DNA from: Candidatus Fermentithermobacillaceae bacterium
GTDB taxonomy: Bacteria; Bacillota; Sulfobacillia; Fermentithermobacillales; DUSS01
Assembly (NCBI GenBank): GCA_012842495.1
Contig: DUSS01000027.1
Span: 1 to 64,000 of the forward strand
DNA length: 64,000 nt
Reading direction: 5' to 3'
A model generated the notes under the pieces. That model was not told the DNA's origin, searched no databases, and was given only the letters and a program-made list of their open reading frames with translations. This document shows positions 15,672 to 26,100 of this stretch, in pieces; the first letter of the stretch is position 1; each line of letters begins with the position of its first letter. A program made the position numbers and the translations under genes.

Positions 15672-17627
15672 TCAATGCTCCTCCCGAATCCTTACAAAAG
15701 GAACGACAACCTCTTCCAAAGATATTCCGCCGTGGCTTACGATTTCTTCACCCTTTGAGACAAAGGCCGACCGGCCCCTGGCCAGTAGAACGGAGTAACC
15801 CTGGGGTAAACCAAAACCAGGCCAACATATGGCATTTTCTATTTCTTCCATCATCTGCTGTTGAAAAACTTCGTAATAATAAATTCTGGCCCGCTCACCG
15901 CGGGACTCAGCCAGGACTCCGTCCGGCAAACGGCCCATCCCCCTGGCCGCAATATTACCGTGATCCGAAGTCAGATACACGGCAAATTTGTTTTTAAGGA
16001 GATGATCAATTAGCTGTATCAGGTAACCCTGTTCGGCCCAAAGTCTGATTTGTTGGTGCATACCAGCTGTTCCCATCTCCATGCCATGCATGATTCTGTC
16101 CACTTTATCTATAACCAGACCCACGATCTCGAACTGTGATCCCAAGAATTCTCCAATTTCACTTGGCAACTCGTCACCCAAACCTTTACGGTAGTAGGTA
16201 TTTCCTCTCCTGACAGCGCTGTCTTCCCAAAATTTATGCCAGTGCTGTTCTTCTTTCGAGGTTGTGGTTAGAGTGTCCTTGAAATACAGGGGCGGCTCTG
16301 CAGCGAACAGCGCCTGCCGTGAGATAGAAGTTAAGGTCGGTACCCAGGCAAAGACCTGGTTTTCCTCGAGTCGCCACGCCGGGCACCTGCCTCTCAGGGA
16401 ATTGCGGATAACCAGCCATTGATCTAATGCCAGGCCGTCAACTACGAGCAGAGCAATGTTTTTTACTCCTTTTTTGGCGCGTAGATAAGCCAGATAACGG
16501 GGTATGTGATGCACCATTATCGGTTTGGACGTGTAAGAAAGGTTGGCCAAAGAACCGTAGCGCACGAGCATCCAGCTCGCAAAGCGCTCTTCCAATTGAT
16601 CGTGCAATTCTTCAATTTGCGGTTTACTTTCAGTTTTTATGTCCTGATTGAGTCCCCCGTCAAGCACAAGCAATTCTGCCCACAGAACGGCCAGGCGCTG
16701 CCAATCCCTGTGGGATGCTGTCTCTCCAGGCAAATCTTGTCGTATCTTCTCTAGCAGCCACTTGATCCTGCGCCTCTTCTCAGCCTGCTTATCGAAAAGC
16801 ACCCCTGCCCGGACCCACCCGGGCATACCTTCCGTACTAGCAACCGGAACAGGCCTTAAATTTCCTTCCAAGAACAGGTTGTCGATGTAAACCCGTATAT
16901 CATAATGGTCAAAGGGAACCTCGGTGAATTTCTCTCCTCTGGCCGTGCTTTCCAGGAAGCGACGCCATTTTTCTTGTAGAAAAGCAAAAAAGGCTTCCCT
17001 GCTGGGGATGATGTCTTCCAGCGGCCAGTTCTTAAAAACGCTCTTTTCTCTTAAACAATGGATAAGATGTTCGTCCAAAACCCTTGGCACAGTCACAAAG
17101 TTACAATGCCGCGATAACAATATCTTCATCAGTTCGACCGGTGAATTGATAAGGTCGGGTATTATTCCAAAAACGTGTTTTAAGATAAAATCCTTGGTTG
17201 CCTTCTCCCCCAGCACAGGACCATTGTAATCCTGGTACGCCCTGTAAAGCTTCTCCAGGTCTGACCTCTCCACAGCTGCAACTACCGGATAGCTGAGTTT
17301 GGGAAAGATATCGGCCAGGCTGAAGAAAAGCTTATGGCTCCTCTGCCATACATCGAAGGGGAGGCGACGCAGTTCCTGCGGGCCGCCCTGTACCACCACT
17401 ACCAAATGTGCCGCTTCGCCCCGATCCCACCTGGAGCGATAGTTTGCTTCATACGCATATCGAAAGGTGATGGGATCACTAAAGGTAAGGACATCGAGCC
17501 CCATTTCCCCTAAGGCCGAGAGAACATCTTCTTCCAGCAGCAAGCCGTCGGGGTCAGCCACTAAAGTAAGCTTTGCTACGCCTGGCTGTAAGTTTTTAAG
17601 AATGTGATCACGCCAGTTCACGGTCAT
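15672..17627 (-). CDS. pglZ: BREX alkaline-phosphatase-fold protein PglZ
   Basis: A 651-residue PglZ protein, the hallmark of BREX systems. The C-terminal half has the phosphatase-superfamily metal motifs: IALLVVDGLALDQW near the middle of the chain and YLTSDHGNIAARG and ISHGG-like SHGGISLEEVVVPF towards the end. The start ATG at 17627 overlaps the stop of the helicase gene (ATGA), so the larger upstream frame is not used. PglZ is essential for BREX defence and methylation in studied systems, although its enzymatic target is unsettled. Confidence 0.93.
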   Translation of the reverse strand: MTVNWRDHILKNLQPGVAKLTLVADPDGLLLEEDVLSALGEMGLDVLTFSDPITFRYAYEANYRSRWDRGEAAHLVVVVQGGPQELRRLPFDVWQRSHKLFFSLADIFPKLSYPVVAAVERSDLEKLYRAYQDYNGPVLGEKATKDFILKHVFGIIPDLINSPVELMKILLSRHCNFVTVPRVLDEHLIHCLREKSVFKNWPLEDIIPSREAFFAFLQEKWRRFLESTARGEKFTEVPFDHYDIRVYIDNLFLEGNLRPVPVASTEGMPGWVRAGVLFDKQAEKRRRIKWLLEKIRQDLPGETASHRDWQRLAVLWAELLVLDGGLNQDIKTESKPQIEELHDQLEERFASWMLVRYGSLANLSYTSKPIMVHHIPRYLAYLRAKKGVKNIALLVVDGLALDQWLVIRNSLRGRCPAWRLEENQVFAWVPTLTSISRQALFAAEPPLYFKDTLTTTSKEEQHWHKFWEDSAVRRGNTYYRKGLGDELPSEIGEFLGSQFEIVGLVIDKVDRIMHGMEMGTAGMHQQIRLWAEQGYLIQLIDHLLKNKFAVYLTSDHGNIAARGMGRLPDGVLAESRGERARIYYYEVFQQQMMEEIENAICWPGFGLPQGYSVLLARGRSAFVSKGEEIVSHGGISLEEVVVPFVRIREEH

Positions 17628-20464
17628 GCACCTTCTATGCAAGTAATGGTAACGGCGCCAAGTTCCGGCAGGATTTTTTCCTTCTGCTTGAGCCGCAGGG
17701 CCCATTCTTTCTCTTCGCGTTCCAGTTCGGCCAGGCGGTGCTGGCGCACGGCGGGCAGGCCAACCTTCATAATGGCCTGCCGGCGAATTTGGAACGCATA
17801 CTGGCCTTTTTCCCGCTCTTTCTGCAGGTGCTCTTCATAATGGTTCTTGAGCTCCAGGAAAAGGTTATGCCCGTATCGTACAGCCTGTTTCTGGAGCTTC
17901 GCAAAGATTTCCTCCGACTTTTCGCCTGTAATATAACCCTGGATTTCGAGGGGGGTTTCTTCCTGTAGTAACAAATCCCATATCCTGTGTGCGGTGGGTA
18001 TGAGTATCTTGGCGTCCTTTTCCTGCTGGAACAAGGGTAGAACTCGAATCTCACGCATGTTTTCCGCTATGAGAGATATCCGCCATAAAGACCAGTAGCC
18101 GCTTATCTCATGCGGCAGTCCTTTGAGCCTGACTTTCGCAATGGGCTGTCCCGCCACGATCAGGGGCAGGCGGGAGACCAGCCCGCGAATTCTCGGTTCT
18201 TCCAGGCTGAGATAAGACATTGAGTGCTTATCTGCTTCCTGTCGGCAGAAAGTCACGTCCTTCATAGTGAAGCCGTCGGGCCAGGTTAAATCATAACCTG
18301 CCAATTTGGGCTTCACCACGCCGCCTTCGCTTACCAAAAAGTTAACGGTCATGCGCTCTACCCAGTACGGAAGCGGATGGCCGGAAATCTTGTCCACCAG
18401 ACGGGAATCAAGCTGTTCGTCTTCTCCCAAAAGCTGGTTGGCCGTAGTTACTTCCTGGATGCGCTGCCGCAGAGAAGCCTCCAGCCGTTCAACACGGGAC
18501 TCAACTTCTTCCGGGCTGAGGATAGCCTCTTTATACAAATTCTCGAAATCGGATGCCATCTCGGCCGAGTCGAGAACATCGCCCATCTTGTCAACGCCGA
18601 AATCCGCCAGGATTGCGGCCAGTTTTTCCTGCAGGACTTCCTGCACCCGGTATTCAACAGTGTCCTGCAGGACGAAGTTGAGTGCCCGGACAACGTGTTC
18701 CTGGCCGATGCGGTCCACCCGGCCGATGCGCTGCTCAAGGCGCATGGGGTTCCACGGCAGGTCGTAGTTGATGACCACGTGGCAAAACTGCAGATTCAAG
18801 CCCTCGCCGCCGGCATCAGTGGATACAAGCACCCTGGCGGGACCGGCAAATTCCTGCTGGACCCTCCGCCTTTCTTCCAGCCCCATGGACCCGTTTAGAC
18901 AAACGACACTAAAGCCCCTGTTTTTCAGAAACTCCTTGAGCATCTCCTGGGTCGGAATGAACTCTGTAAAGATGAGAAACTTGAGCTCGGGGTCGTTCTC
19001 TTCGGCCTGCAACCGGTACATCCACTCCAGCAAGGCTTCGGCCCGCGCGTCGGGCAGGGACTCGCACTGACGTGCCAGGAACAAAAGACGCTTGACCTCT
19101 TCCCGTTCACTGGCGAACGCAACTAAACGGTGCTTCAGAATTTGCTCGAGCTGCTCCTGCCCGTCAAGGTCCCACCAGTCTTCTTCCAGCTCTATTTCAC
19201 TGTCAATTTGAAACGGAGCTTCTTGTTCGATCACTTCCAGTCTCCGTCCCAGGGCGGTCCGGATTGCTCTGGTGCTGCTGGCTACCAGGCGCTGCATGAG
19301 AACCATCAAAAAGCCGATATAGTTTCGCTTTTCTTTCAGCGCCCGGTTGTATCCTTCCCGCACATATTCCGTCACCGCCTCGTATAGTTCCCGCTGCATC
19401 TGATGCCGCGACTGCCACACCACCGGCACTAGCTGGGTTCGGCGCGGCTTAAATAACGGCTGACCTTTCTCATCAATGGCCCGGCGTTTTTCGGTGCGGA
19501 TTACGTACGGAGGCACTCTCTCCCGATTTATGGACTCGACGCTGGGAAAAGCCTCCCTATCGAGGAGAGCCATGAGCCGGTGGAAGGAATCAGTTTTCCC
19601 CTGGTGGGGCGTCGCCGTGAGAAGGAGAAGATACGGTGCGGCTTCAGCCAGCCCCTGACCGAGGCGGTACCTGGCGACGGTATCCGTGCTGCCAGCAATT
19701 CTGTGAGCTTCATCTACAATAATCAAATCCCAACCCGCAGCGATAAGGTTTTCGAAGCGTTCCCGGTTATAGCGGCTTACCTGGTCTCTGCTCCACCCCC
19801 GGCGCGATTCCAAAGGTTTTATGGCGTCCATGGGAACAATGACCTGGTCAAACCGCTGCCAGACGTTGGCATCCCATTCAAAGCACAATAGAGCGGTGAT
19901 CCCGGCGGGCATCAGCAGGTGGAAGCGTTCCCGAAAGCGGTTTTCCATTTCCTGCACCCACTGCATCACGAGGCCCTTCGGCGCCACCACTAGCGTGCGC
20001 CTGACGAGCCCCCTGAGCTTCAACTCGCGCATGATTAAACCCGCTTCTATTGTTTTGCCGAGGCCGACCTCGTCAGCCAAAAGGTACCGGACCCTGCTCT
20101 TGGAAACAGCCCGGGAAAGGGCGTAGAGCTGGTGGGGCAGAGGAGTGACGCAGCCTTCGAGAGGCGCCAGCAGGATATCCGAATGGGCCAGGCTTTCAGC
20201 GATTCGGGCCGCGGCGACGGCGTAAATCAGCCTCTCCCGGCTGGATATGCCTGCCTCTGTTATCGAGGATAATTCGTTTTCCTGAAGGCGCAAAACCGCA
20301 TCCCGGTCCGGCACCCAGACGCGGTAGACGTTCTTTCCCCACAGGTCCAAGGCTTCGATAACCTTTACCGGTTCACGATACTCCGGGCTCCAGGCCCAGT
20401 CACCGGGCCGCCATCTGGCATCCCGCCTCAAAGCCGACACCTCACCAGCCGATAAATCATTCAT
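17624..20464 (-). CDS. brxHII: BREX SNF2-type helicase BrxHII
   Basis: A 946-residue superfamily 2 helicase of SNF2/RapA type. Motif I is LADEVGLGKTIEAG, motif II IIVDEAHRI, motif III LLLTATPHQGK, and motifs V-VI STDAGGEGLNLQ followed by the IGRVDRIGQ arginine-finger block. A charged helical tail follows the helicase core. In type 3 BREX, BrxHII sits between pglXI and pglZ exactly as here. Its start overlaps the pglXI stop by 8 bases and its stop overlaps the pglZ start, showing tight coupling. It probably translocates on DNA during phage sensing or methylation (inference from family). Confidence 0.93.
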   Translation of the reverse strand: MNDLSAGEVSALRRDARWRPGDWAWSPEYREPVKVIEALDLWGKNVYRVWVPDRDAVLRLQENELSSITEAGISSRERLIYAVAAARIAESLAHSDILLAPLEGCVTPLPHQLYALSRAVSKSRVRYLLADEVGLGKTIEAGLIMRELKLRGLVRRTLVVAPKGLVMQWVQEMENRFRERFHLLMPAGITALLCFEWDANVWQRFDQVIVPMDAIKPLESRRGWSRDQVSRYNRERFENLIAAGWDLIIVDEAHRIAGSTDTVARYRLGQGLAEAAPYLLLLTATPHQGKTDSFHRLMALLDREAFPSVESINRERVPPYVIRTEKRRAIDEKGQPLFKPRRTQLVPVVWQSRHQMQRELYEAVTEYVREGYNRALKEKRNYIGFLMVLMQRLVASSTRAIRTALGRRLEVIEQEAPFQIDSEIELEEDWWDLDGQEQLEQILKHRLVAFASEREEVKRLLFLARQCESLPDARAEALLEWMYRLQAEENDPELKFLIFTEFIPTQEMLKEFLKNRGFSVVCLNGSMGLEERRRVQQEFAGPARVLVSTDAGGEGLNLQFCHVVINYDLPWNPMRLEQRIGRVDRIGQEHVVRALNFVLQDTVEYRVQEVLQEKLAAILADFGVDKMGDVLDSAEMASDFENLYKEAILSPEEVESRVERLEASLRQRIQEVTTANQLLGEDEQLDSRLVDKISGHPLPYWVERMTVNFLVSEGGVVKPKLAGYDLTWPDGFTMKDVTFCRQEADKHSMSYLSLEEPRIRGLVSRLPLIVAGQPIAKVRLKGLPHEISGYWSLWRISLIAENMREIRVLPLFQQEKDAKILIPTAHRIWDLLLQEETPLEIQGYITGEKSEEIFAKLQKQAVRYGHNLFLELKNHYEEHLQKEREKGQYAFQIRRQAIMKVGLPAVRQHRLAELEREEKEWALRLKQKEKILPELGAVTITCIEGA

Positions 20465-23132
20465 CCATCCGCATCAGGGCATTGTCGTAGTACATCAGGA
20501 GGCTTGAGTCTTCCTGAAGAACAGTATCCGGTATGCGCTTGGCCACCTCTACGATGGTCTTGTAATCTTTAGCCGCCCAGCAGGCCTTAAATCCCGCCCG
20601 CAGCGCTTCGGTCCGGAACACTTTGAGCCTGCCCCCGCCTTCTTTATATTCTTCGAACTCTTTGAGGAGGGACTTCTCGCGCATCTTCTCCAGGTCAGAC
20701 TGCCTGCCGGGGTCGGGGACGTACCAGCGGCCGCTATCGTCTTTAAGGAAGTTCTGCTCTAAAAGCTCGGAGAGCTCCGGCAGCTTTTCGTGCGGCGCTT
20801 TGTGCAGTTCCCGCAGGAACTTTGGGTAGATTTCCTGGTAGGTCTGCGGCTTCTTTGAGAGTTCACTGCGCAGCCACTGGATGGAAGACTTTTCATCGGT
20901 TACAAAAATAGATAATTGCTCAATCTCCCGGACCGTAAAGCGCTTCTTATCATACTCCACTACCTGGTCGGGGAGGAAGTACATGCCGTCTCTTTCCGGG
21001 AAGCGCTGTCTTAAACCGGCGTAAAACTCCGCTGCCCCCATAGGTACGGCAACTCCCCGCTGGACGTGGAAGGCCACCATCCGGTCATAGAGCAGGTAAT
21101 TTTGCCGCTCGGCAATGACCTCCGCTTTGCCGTTTTTCTCCACAAAGACCGGCAGCTGTTTGAGATGGGTGCGAACAAAATCCCAGACTCCATCTTCGGT
21201 CCCCGCCTCAAGATGAAAGCGCTTTTCCAAACCGCCGTTGGGCTTATAGGCGGAGATGACCAGGTCCTGCTTCACCGCGGTTGTATAACCAATTTTAACT
21301 TGGTTGAAGGTCCCCTGCTTTTTGTCCAGGGTCCGCACGTCGGCAATAACAAAGCCCGCCCGCATAATGGCCTCCTGGATGGCATTCCAGATCCGGTTCT
21401 GCGAATTGTGAAACACCACCGTCATCCACCGGCCGGACTTTAAGACCCGGTAGTACTCAGCAAAGCACCTTTCCATGAGCTCCTGGTATTCCCGCGGGCC
21501 TTTGCCCTGGGCTTTGTTTTCCACAGCTTCGGGCTTATTATTGGTAAAAACCCTGAGCCAGGCTTCCCAGAGGAAGTTGAGCTCGGAATACATGAGATTG
21601 CTGCCGAAGGGGGGGTCGGTGAAGATGTAGTCAATTGTATTCACCGCTATCTCGTGCATTGAAGTCGCTGATTGTGTGGATACAATGCTACATAAGTGGA
21701 TCTGTTGTAGTGCGCTCTTGATTAAGTCAACCTTCATATTTCGTAAACCCAGTATAATGTTTTTCTCCACCGGAAGAGAGCTGACATATAAAGTACCGGA
21801 TTGATTCCCAGTAAGTAGAGGTTTCTGTCCCTTCTTAAAAATAATGCGAGTCATTAGAGTACTGTGTGTGGCATTGTACGATTGTCTTACAAACTCTAAC
21901 TTATTCTTAAGTGGGATCTTAGTTGCATTGATTAGTCGTCCCAAAGTGGCCAACACCCACAAATTCCGCCTGGTGTAAAAATGGTGAACATGAGTAATTC
22001 CCACATTTAGAGGGTCTCTTGTCTTCTCCCCTTTTGGAAGCGGATCAGTAGGATACCAGTACGGTATCGCGCTCTCCTCGATCTTCCGGATCAATTCCAG
22101 GTCGTACCCGTCGGGCTCTTTCTCATACCTCTTATTCCCCACAGAGTAGTTAATAAGCACCGGCACCCGGCGGGCACGAGTGATAAACTCCCCAATTTCC
22201 CGGTCGTACACCCTTTCGGTAGCCCTTTCCAGTGAACGCTTAGTGAGATTGGCCCCGCAGTGGGGGCAGGGAAACTCGTCCCGGACTTTACCTTCTTCTT
22301 TATCTACCGCCACTTCCCAGAAGACAAGCTCTCCGGAACAGCTGGGGCAGATAAACACGGCGGACCAGACGGTGTAGTTGATTTTCCCCATCACGGGGTT
22401 GCCCTTTGCGTCTTTCTGAACTTTCCCATCCACCACGTGCGGCGTCCGGTACATCCAGCCGCATTCTCTTTCCACTTCGTCCAGAATCCGCCCGGCTTCC
22501 CGCTCAAAGGCCCGAACATCTACCGGCGTGTTGTAGTTATAGGCAATGAAGGTGGCGGCAGGGGAGAGGTCGATGAGTATGGCCTTACGCGCTCCCAGCT
22601 TGGAGAAAGGCTGGCCTTTTTCATCGAGGATGGTGCCATCATCCTGCACAATATAACCCAGGGATTCTACGGCCTTGCGGTCCCCGCACAAACTCGCTGC
22701 AACGCCGGTCATGCCCGTGCCGCAGAAACCGTCAAAAACGATGTCTCCCGGCTCGGTGTAGTGGAGGATATAGCGCATGATGGCCCTGTGGGGCACCTTG
22801 GTGTGATAGGAATGGGCGTTGTAAGTAGGATCGTTCTTGCCCTCCGATACATCCGCTGCAAAAGGCTGCCGGCGGTAAGCATCGTTATCTGGGTCGTACG
22901 GCTTGCCGTGCTCTTTGATAAAATCCCCTATGAACGGGTTCGGGCAGGCCGTGTAATAGGGCGGGTCGGAAAGGTTGATGATGTCCTCATCTTTGGCAAT
23001 GGGGAATCCCTCGATATGCCTCACCCGGTCCAGGTGTTCCTTGGTAAGCCGGAAACGTGAACGTTCTTGCCGTTCCCTTCCTTCTCCGTTCCCTTCCGGC
23101 GTATCCATGAAAAGTTGTTCTTCTATGGCCAT
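20457..23132 (-). CDS. pglXI: BREX DNA methyltransferase PglXI (DUF1156-type)
   Basis: An 891-residue methyltransferase. INLSDPPYYTACPNPFI near residue 55 and TDPPFGSNLMYSE in the middle are the amino-methyl-transfer DPPY/F-type motifs. FDGFCGTGMTGVAA is the S-adenosylmethionine-binding motif. Between them a zinc-binding insert carries CPSC and CPHC pairs. In type 3 BREX, PglXI methylates a non-palindromic site on one strand and thereby marks self DNA. The ATG at 23132 lies 14 bases after brxC with GAGGGG upstream. A stretch around 21650-21950 is clearly more A/T-rich than the rest of the gene, an example of the mixed composition of this island. Confidence 0.93.
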   Translation of the reverse strand: MAIEEQLFMDTPEGNGEGRERQERSRFRLTKEHLDRVRHIEGFPIAKDEDIINLSDPPYYTACPNPFIGDFIKEHGKPYDPDNDAYRRQPFAADVSEGKNDPTYNAHSYHTKVPHRAIMRYILHYTEPGDIVFDGFCGTGMTGVAASLCGDRKAVESLGYIVQDDGTILDEKGQPFSKLGARKAILIDLSPAATFIAYNYNTPVDVRAFEREAGRILDEVERECGWMYRTPHVVDGKVQKDAKGNPVMGKINYTVWSAVFICPSCSGELVFWEVAVDKEEGKVRDEFPCPHCGANLTKRSLERATERVYDREIGEFITRARRVPVLINYSVGNKRYEKEPDGYDLELIRKIEESAIPYWYPTDPLPKGEKTRDPLNVGITHVHHFYTRRNLWVLATLGRLINATKIPLKNKLEFVRQSYNATHSTLMTRIIFKKGQKPLLTGNQSGTLYVSSLPVEKNIILGLRNMKVDLIKSALQQIHLCSIVSTQSATSMHEIAVNTIDYIFTDPPFGSNLMYSELNFLWEAWLRVFTNNKPEAVENKAQGKGPREYQELMERCFAEYYRVLKSGRWMTVVFHNSQNRIWNAIQEAIMRAGFVIADVRTLDKKQGTFNQVKIGYTTAVKQDLVISAYKPNGGLEKRFHLEAGTEDGVWDFVRTHLKQLPVFVEKNGKAEVIAERQNYLLYDRMVAFHVQRGVAVPMGAAEFYAGLRQRFPERDGMYFLPDQVVEYDKKRFTVREIEQLSIFVTDEKSSIQWLRSELSKKPQTYQEIYPKFLRELHKAPHEKLPELSELLEQNFLKDDSGRWYVPDPGRQSDLEKMREKSLLKEFEEYKEGGGRLKVFRTEALRAGFKACWAAKDYKTIVEVAKRIPDTVLQEDSSLLMYYDNALMRMDE

Positions 23133-23146
23133 AACTCTTCACCCCT

Positions 23147-26100
23147 CTATTCCAGAACGATCCTTACTTTCTGTGGATCCCTGCCGCGCGTGAGAGACTG
23201 GATATAATCCTCAAAGCGCTGTTGAAACTCAGATACTGTGCAGGGCGTTCCGCCTTGAGCCAAAGCTTTCTTTAAGTCAGCTGCGGTGACCGAAACCTTT
23301 TCCATGCCGGACAGCACTTCCTGAACGGCTTTTATAAATGATGCGTCTACCATGTACGGCAGCTGCTGTTCTTTGATCACCTGCTCCAGCGCTTTCTGCT
23401 GCTCCGGCTTCAAAAGATAGACGTTTTCCTTCACCGTGGGGTCTTCCAGGTTGGCGACCAGTGTCTTTTCCCAGTCCTCGTACAGCCTTTCGAGGTCTTC
23501 CTCCAGCTGCCTGAGCACCGCTTCAGCCGAAAGCTTAATCTGCTCCTGTGCCGGACGGTAGTTGCAGTAAGGACAGATGGGCGTTTTTTCCAAGTCCTCT
23601 CTGGTGAGGCTGAAGCAGGTTTTCAGCTGCGCCAGACGGTTTTGGAAGTCAGTAAGCTGGGCCCGGGGCATCAACTCGATACCGGCCAGCCTGCTGAGTT
23701 TCCCTAATCGCTCATCTTTGAGAAGTCCGGATTTCTTCTGGTCTAAAGACGCATTTAATCTGGCTTTGGTATGGGCCTCAAGGTAAGCCTCAATGTAAGA
23801 ATTCTTGAGCTCTAAGAGCACCTGCACGAGCTCCCGGCGAAGGTCAGGGACGGATGCTTCGTCCAGGCCGAATAGTTTTCCTTTGAGTTCTTCACGCCGC
23901 TCCCGGGCTTTTACCGTCCAACCGGCATCCGCAGGGAGCACGGCCTCGGCGGTACCGAGGTAGGAGAGCAAAGGCTGAATCTCATTGGCCAGGCCGGCCA
24001 GTTCTTCAACCCTCTTCAGGGTGGCAAGGTACGCCTTCTGCTTATTTATATCCCGCTCGGAGTAGCGGAAGTTTTTCAACTTCCCGGGAGTGTTAAAAAC
24101 CCGGAGTGACTCCAGAAACCCTTTGAAACTGGCCAGTTCATCCCTTAAACCGGTTTTCTTTTTCTCATCGAAGAGAGAAATACCCCATAAAGATAACTCT
24201 TGCTGGATGGCCTGCTGGGCCTGGGCGGTGCGTTCCAGGAGCTTATCCACTGCTTCCTGAAGCTGCCTTACCCCTTCTTCACGAGTAGATTGATTGACAA
24301 TGAGCCCGGGCGGCAGCCCCAAAAATTCAAACAGAACCTGCAGCGGACCAAGAGGAAGATCCTTGGGACGCTCGATGTGTTTGAACTTGATAAGTTCCTC
24401 CAGGGGAACTTTGCCGAGCTCCTCCAGGTTGGAAGCGTCTATCTTCTTCCCCAGCATGCTTAAAGTAACATCGCCGCTGTAGATCAAGCTCGCCAGAGTG
24501 ACGACCACCCACTCTGGTTCCAATCTGAAACGGGGCTCGAACTCTACACCGCGAAAATCGACAATTATTTCACCCCGGTTGAGGACCTGACCCGGGCCCT
24601 TTTTGTCCAGCTGTTCCAGGATCCATCTGGCATAACGGGAATTTTGCGGCCTTAACTTATCTCCGTCCAGAAGCTCCAGGGCATCGAGGACGGCTGCCCC
24701 CGGTCTGGTCTTGATGCTGCCGAGGATCCACCTTATCGCCTCCTGGGCAGCCTGAGGACGGTTCTTTACGGTAACCAGAATAGAGAAGGCCGGATATTCG
24801 GGCGCCAGCTCCTGGAAGTAAGGCGCCAGACAAAGGGAACCCACCAAGTTTACAAGATCCCGAACCGAGGCATGAGGAGTGGCACTGTGCTTAACCCACT
24901 CGACGAATTTCTTGCTTGCTCCCCGGTAGGTAACTTCGTAAGCCGTGGTGATGTTGTTCCGCAGCCATTCGACTATCTTCTTTAACTGCTCGTTGGCCTT
25001 ATTTTCATAAACCTGCCGCGTTCCTTTCGAAGCCGTGCTGGCCATCTCGCAGGCGCCGGCGAAGAATTTCAGGGCACGGTCAAAATCCTCGTCACGCTGC
25101 ACCAGCCGGAAAAACACTTCATCGGGCTTTTTTTCGTCTTCAAAGGCCGGCGGGTCAAAAGGCTGCAGAAAGTATAGATAAAAGTCCCTGGGCGGGTGGG
25201 CGGTAGAACGTTCGTTGGGAGCGCCGAAGAATAAATACCCTAACCGGGTAGCCTTTTTCTCGCGCCACTCAATTTCGTGCTCCCAAATCTGGAAATTGGG
25301 GACATACGTGGCTTCGGGGCACTCCATGGCCCGGGCGAGGGCCTTAAAATAGTAGCGGTCCAACTGGTTCGGGGTAAGCGTGTCGGCTTTCTGCTCAATT
25401 AGCGAATCAAAATCAATGTCTTTTTTCAGGTCAAGGTAGTACTGCCCGTTGTCCTGGTTGAAAGAAATAAACTGGCCGCTCACCGTCCTTAAGATCTCGC
25501 GCAAGATTGATTCGATAGTGGTTTTAAGAAACTCGGCATCCTCTTCCGGCAAGGGCAGGTAAAGGCAGAGGTCATCGCGGAGTTCTTCAGCCGTGGCCCC
25601 TATTGGAGCGTAAGCATCTCCTGTTGTCAGCCGGTGAACGCTCAAAGCGTGAATGATGCGGAGGGCCACAGGCTTATACTGCGGCCTTGTAAAGGCCTGC
25701 TGGACACGGTATTCCAGCACCTGGCTCTTCTCAATCACTTCGCGAATGTCCGGATCGCTGCGGAAAGAGGGATTGTCCTTTAAGTTTTGCCAGTAAGAGT
25801 CATAAGCGATGAGGCCGGGGTCTGTTTCCGGGACTTCTTTGTCCAGGAGTTTTTTCATGGCAAGACTTATGGTTTTCAGCACCTCGCGCTTTTCAGCTAC
25901 ATAGACCCGCTCAAAAGTTTCAAGGTATGCCGGATGCACGGGGAAAAGAGCGACGAATTCGTCCATGCGCTCGGCCAGGGTGCCGTATAATTTGGTGAAA
26001 CGCTGCAGGTGCTCCCTTATGAGGGCCTTCTGCCTGTCATCCTTGCGCAGCAGGCGCTGGGCAACTACGTAGGCTATGTCTTCACGGACAATTCGTATCT

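Noticed and set aside
22260-23060. A 266-codon plus-strand frame opposite pglXI.
   Set aside because: Shadow of the methyltransferase gene; no ribosome site and no recognisable domain.
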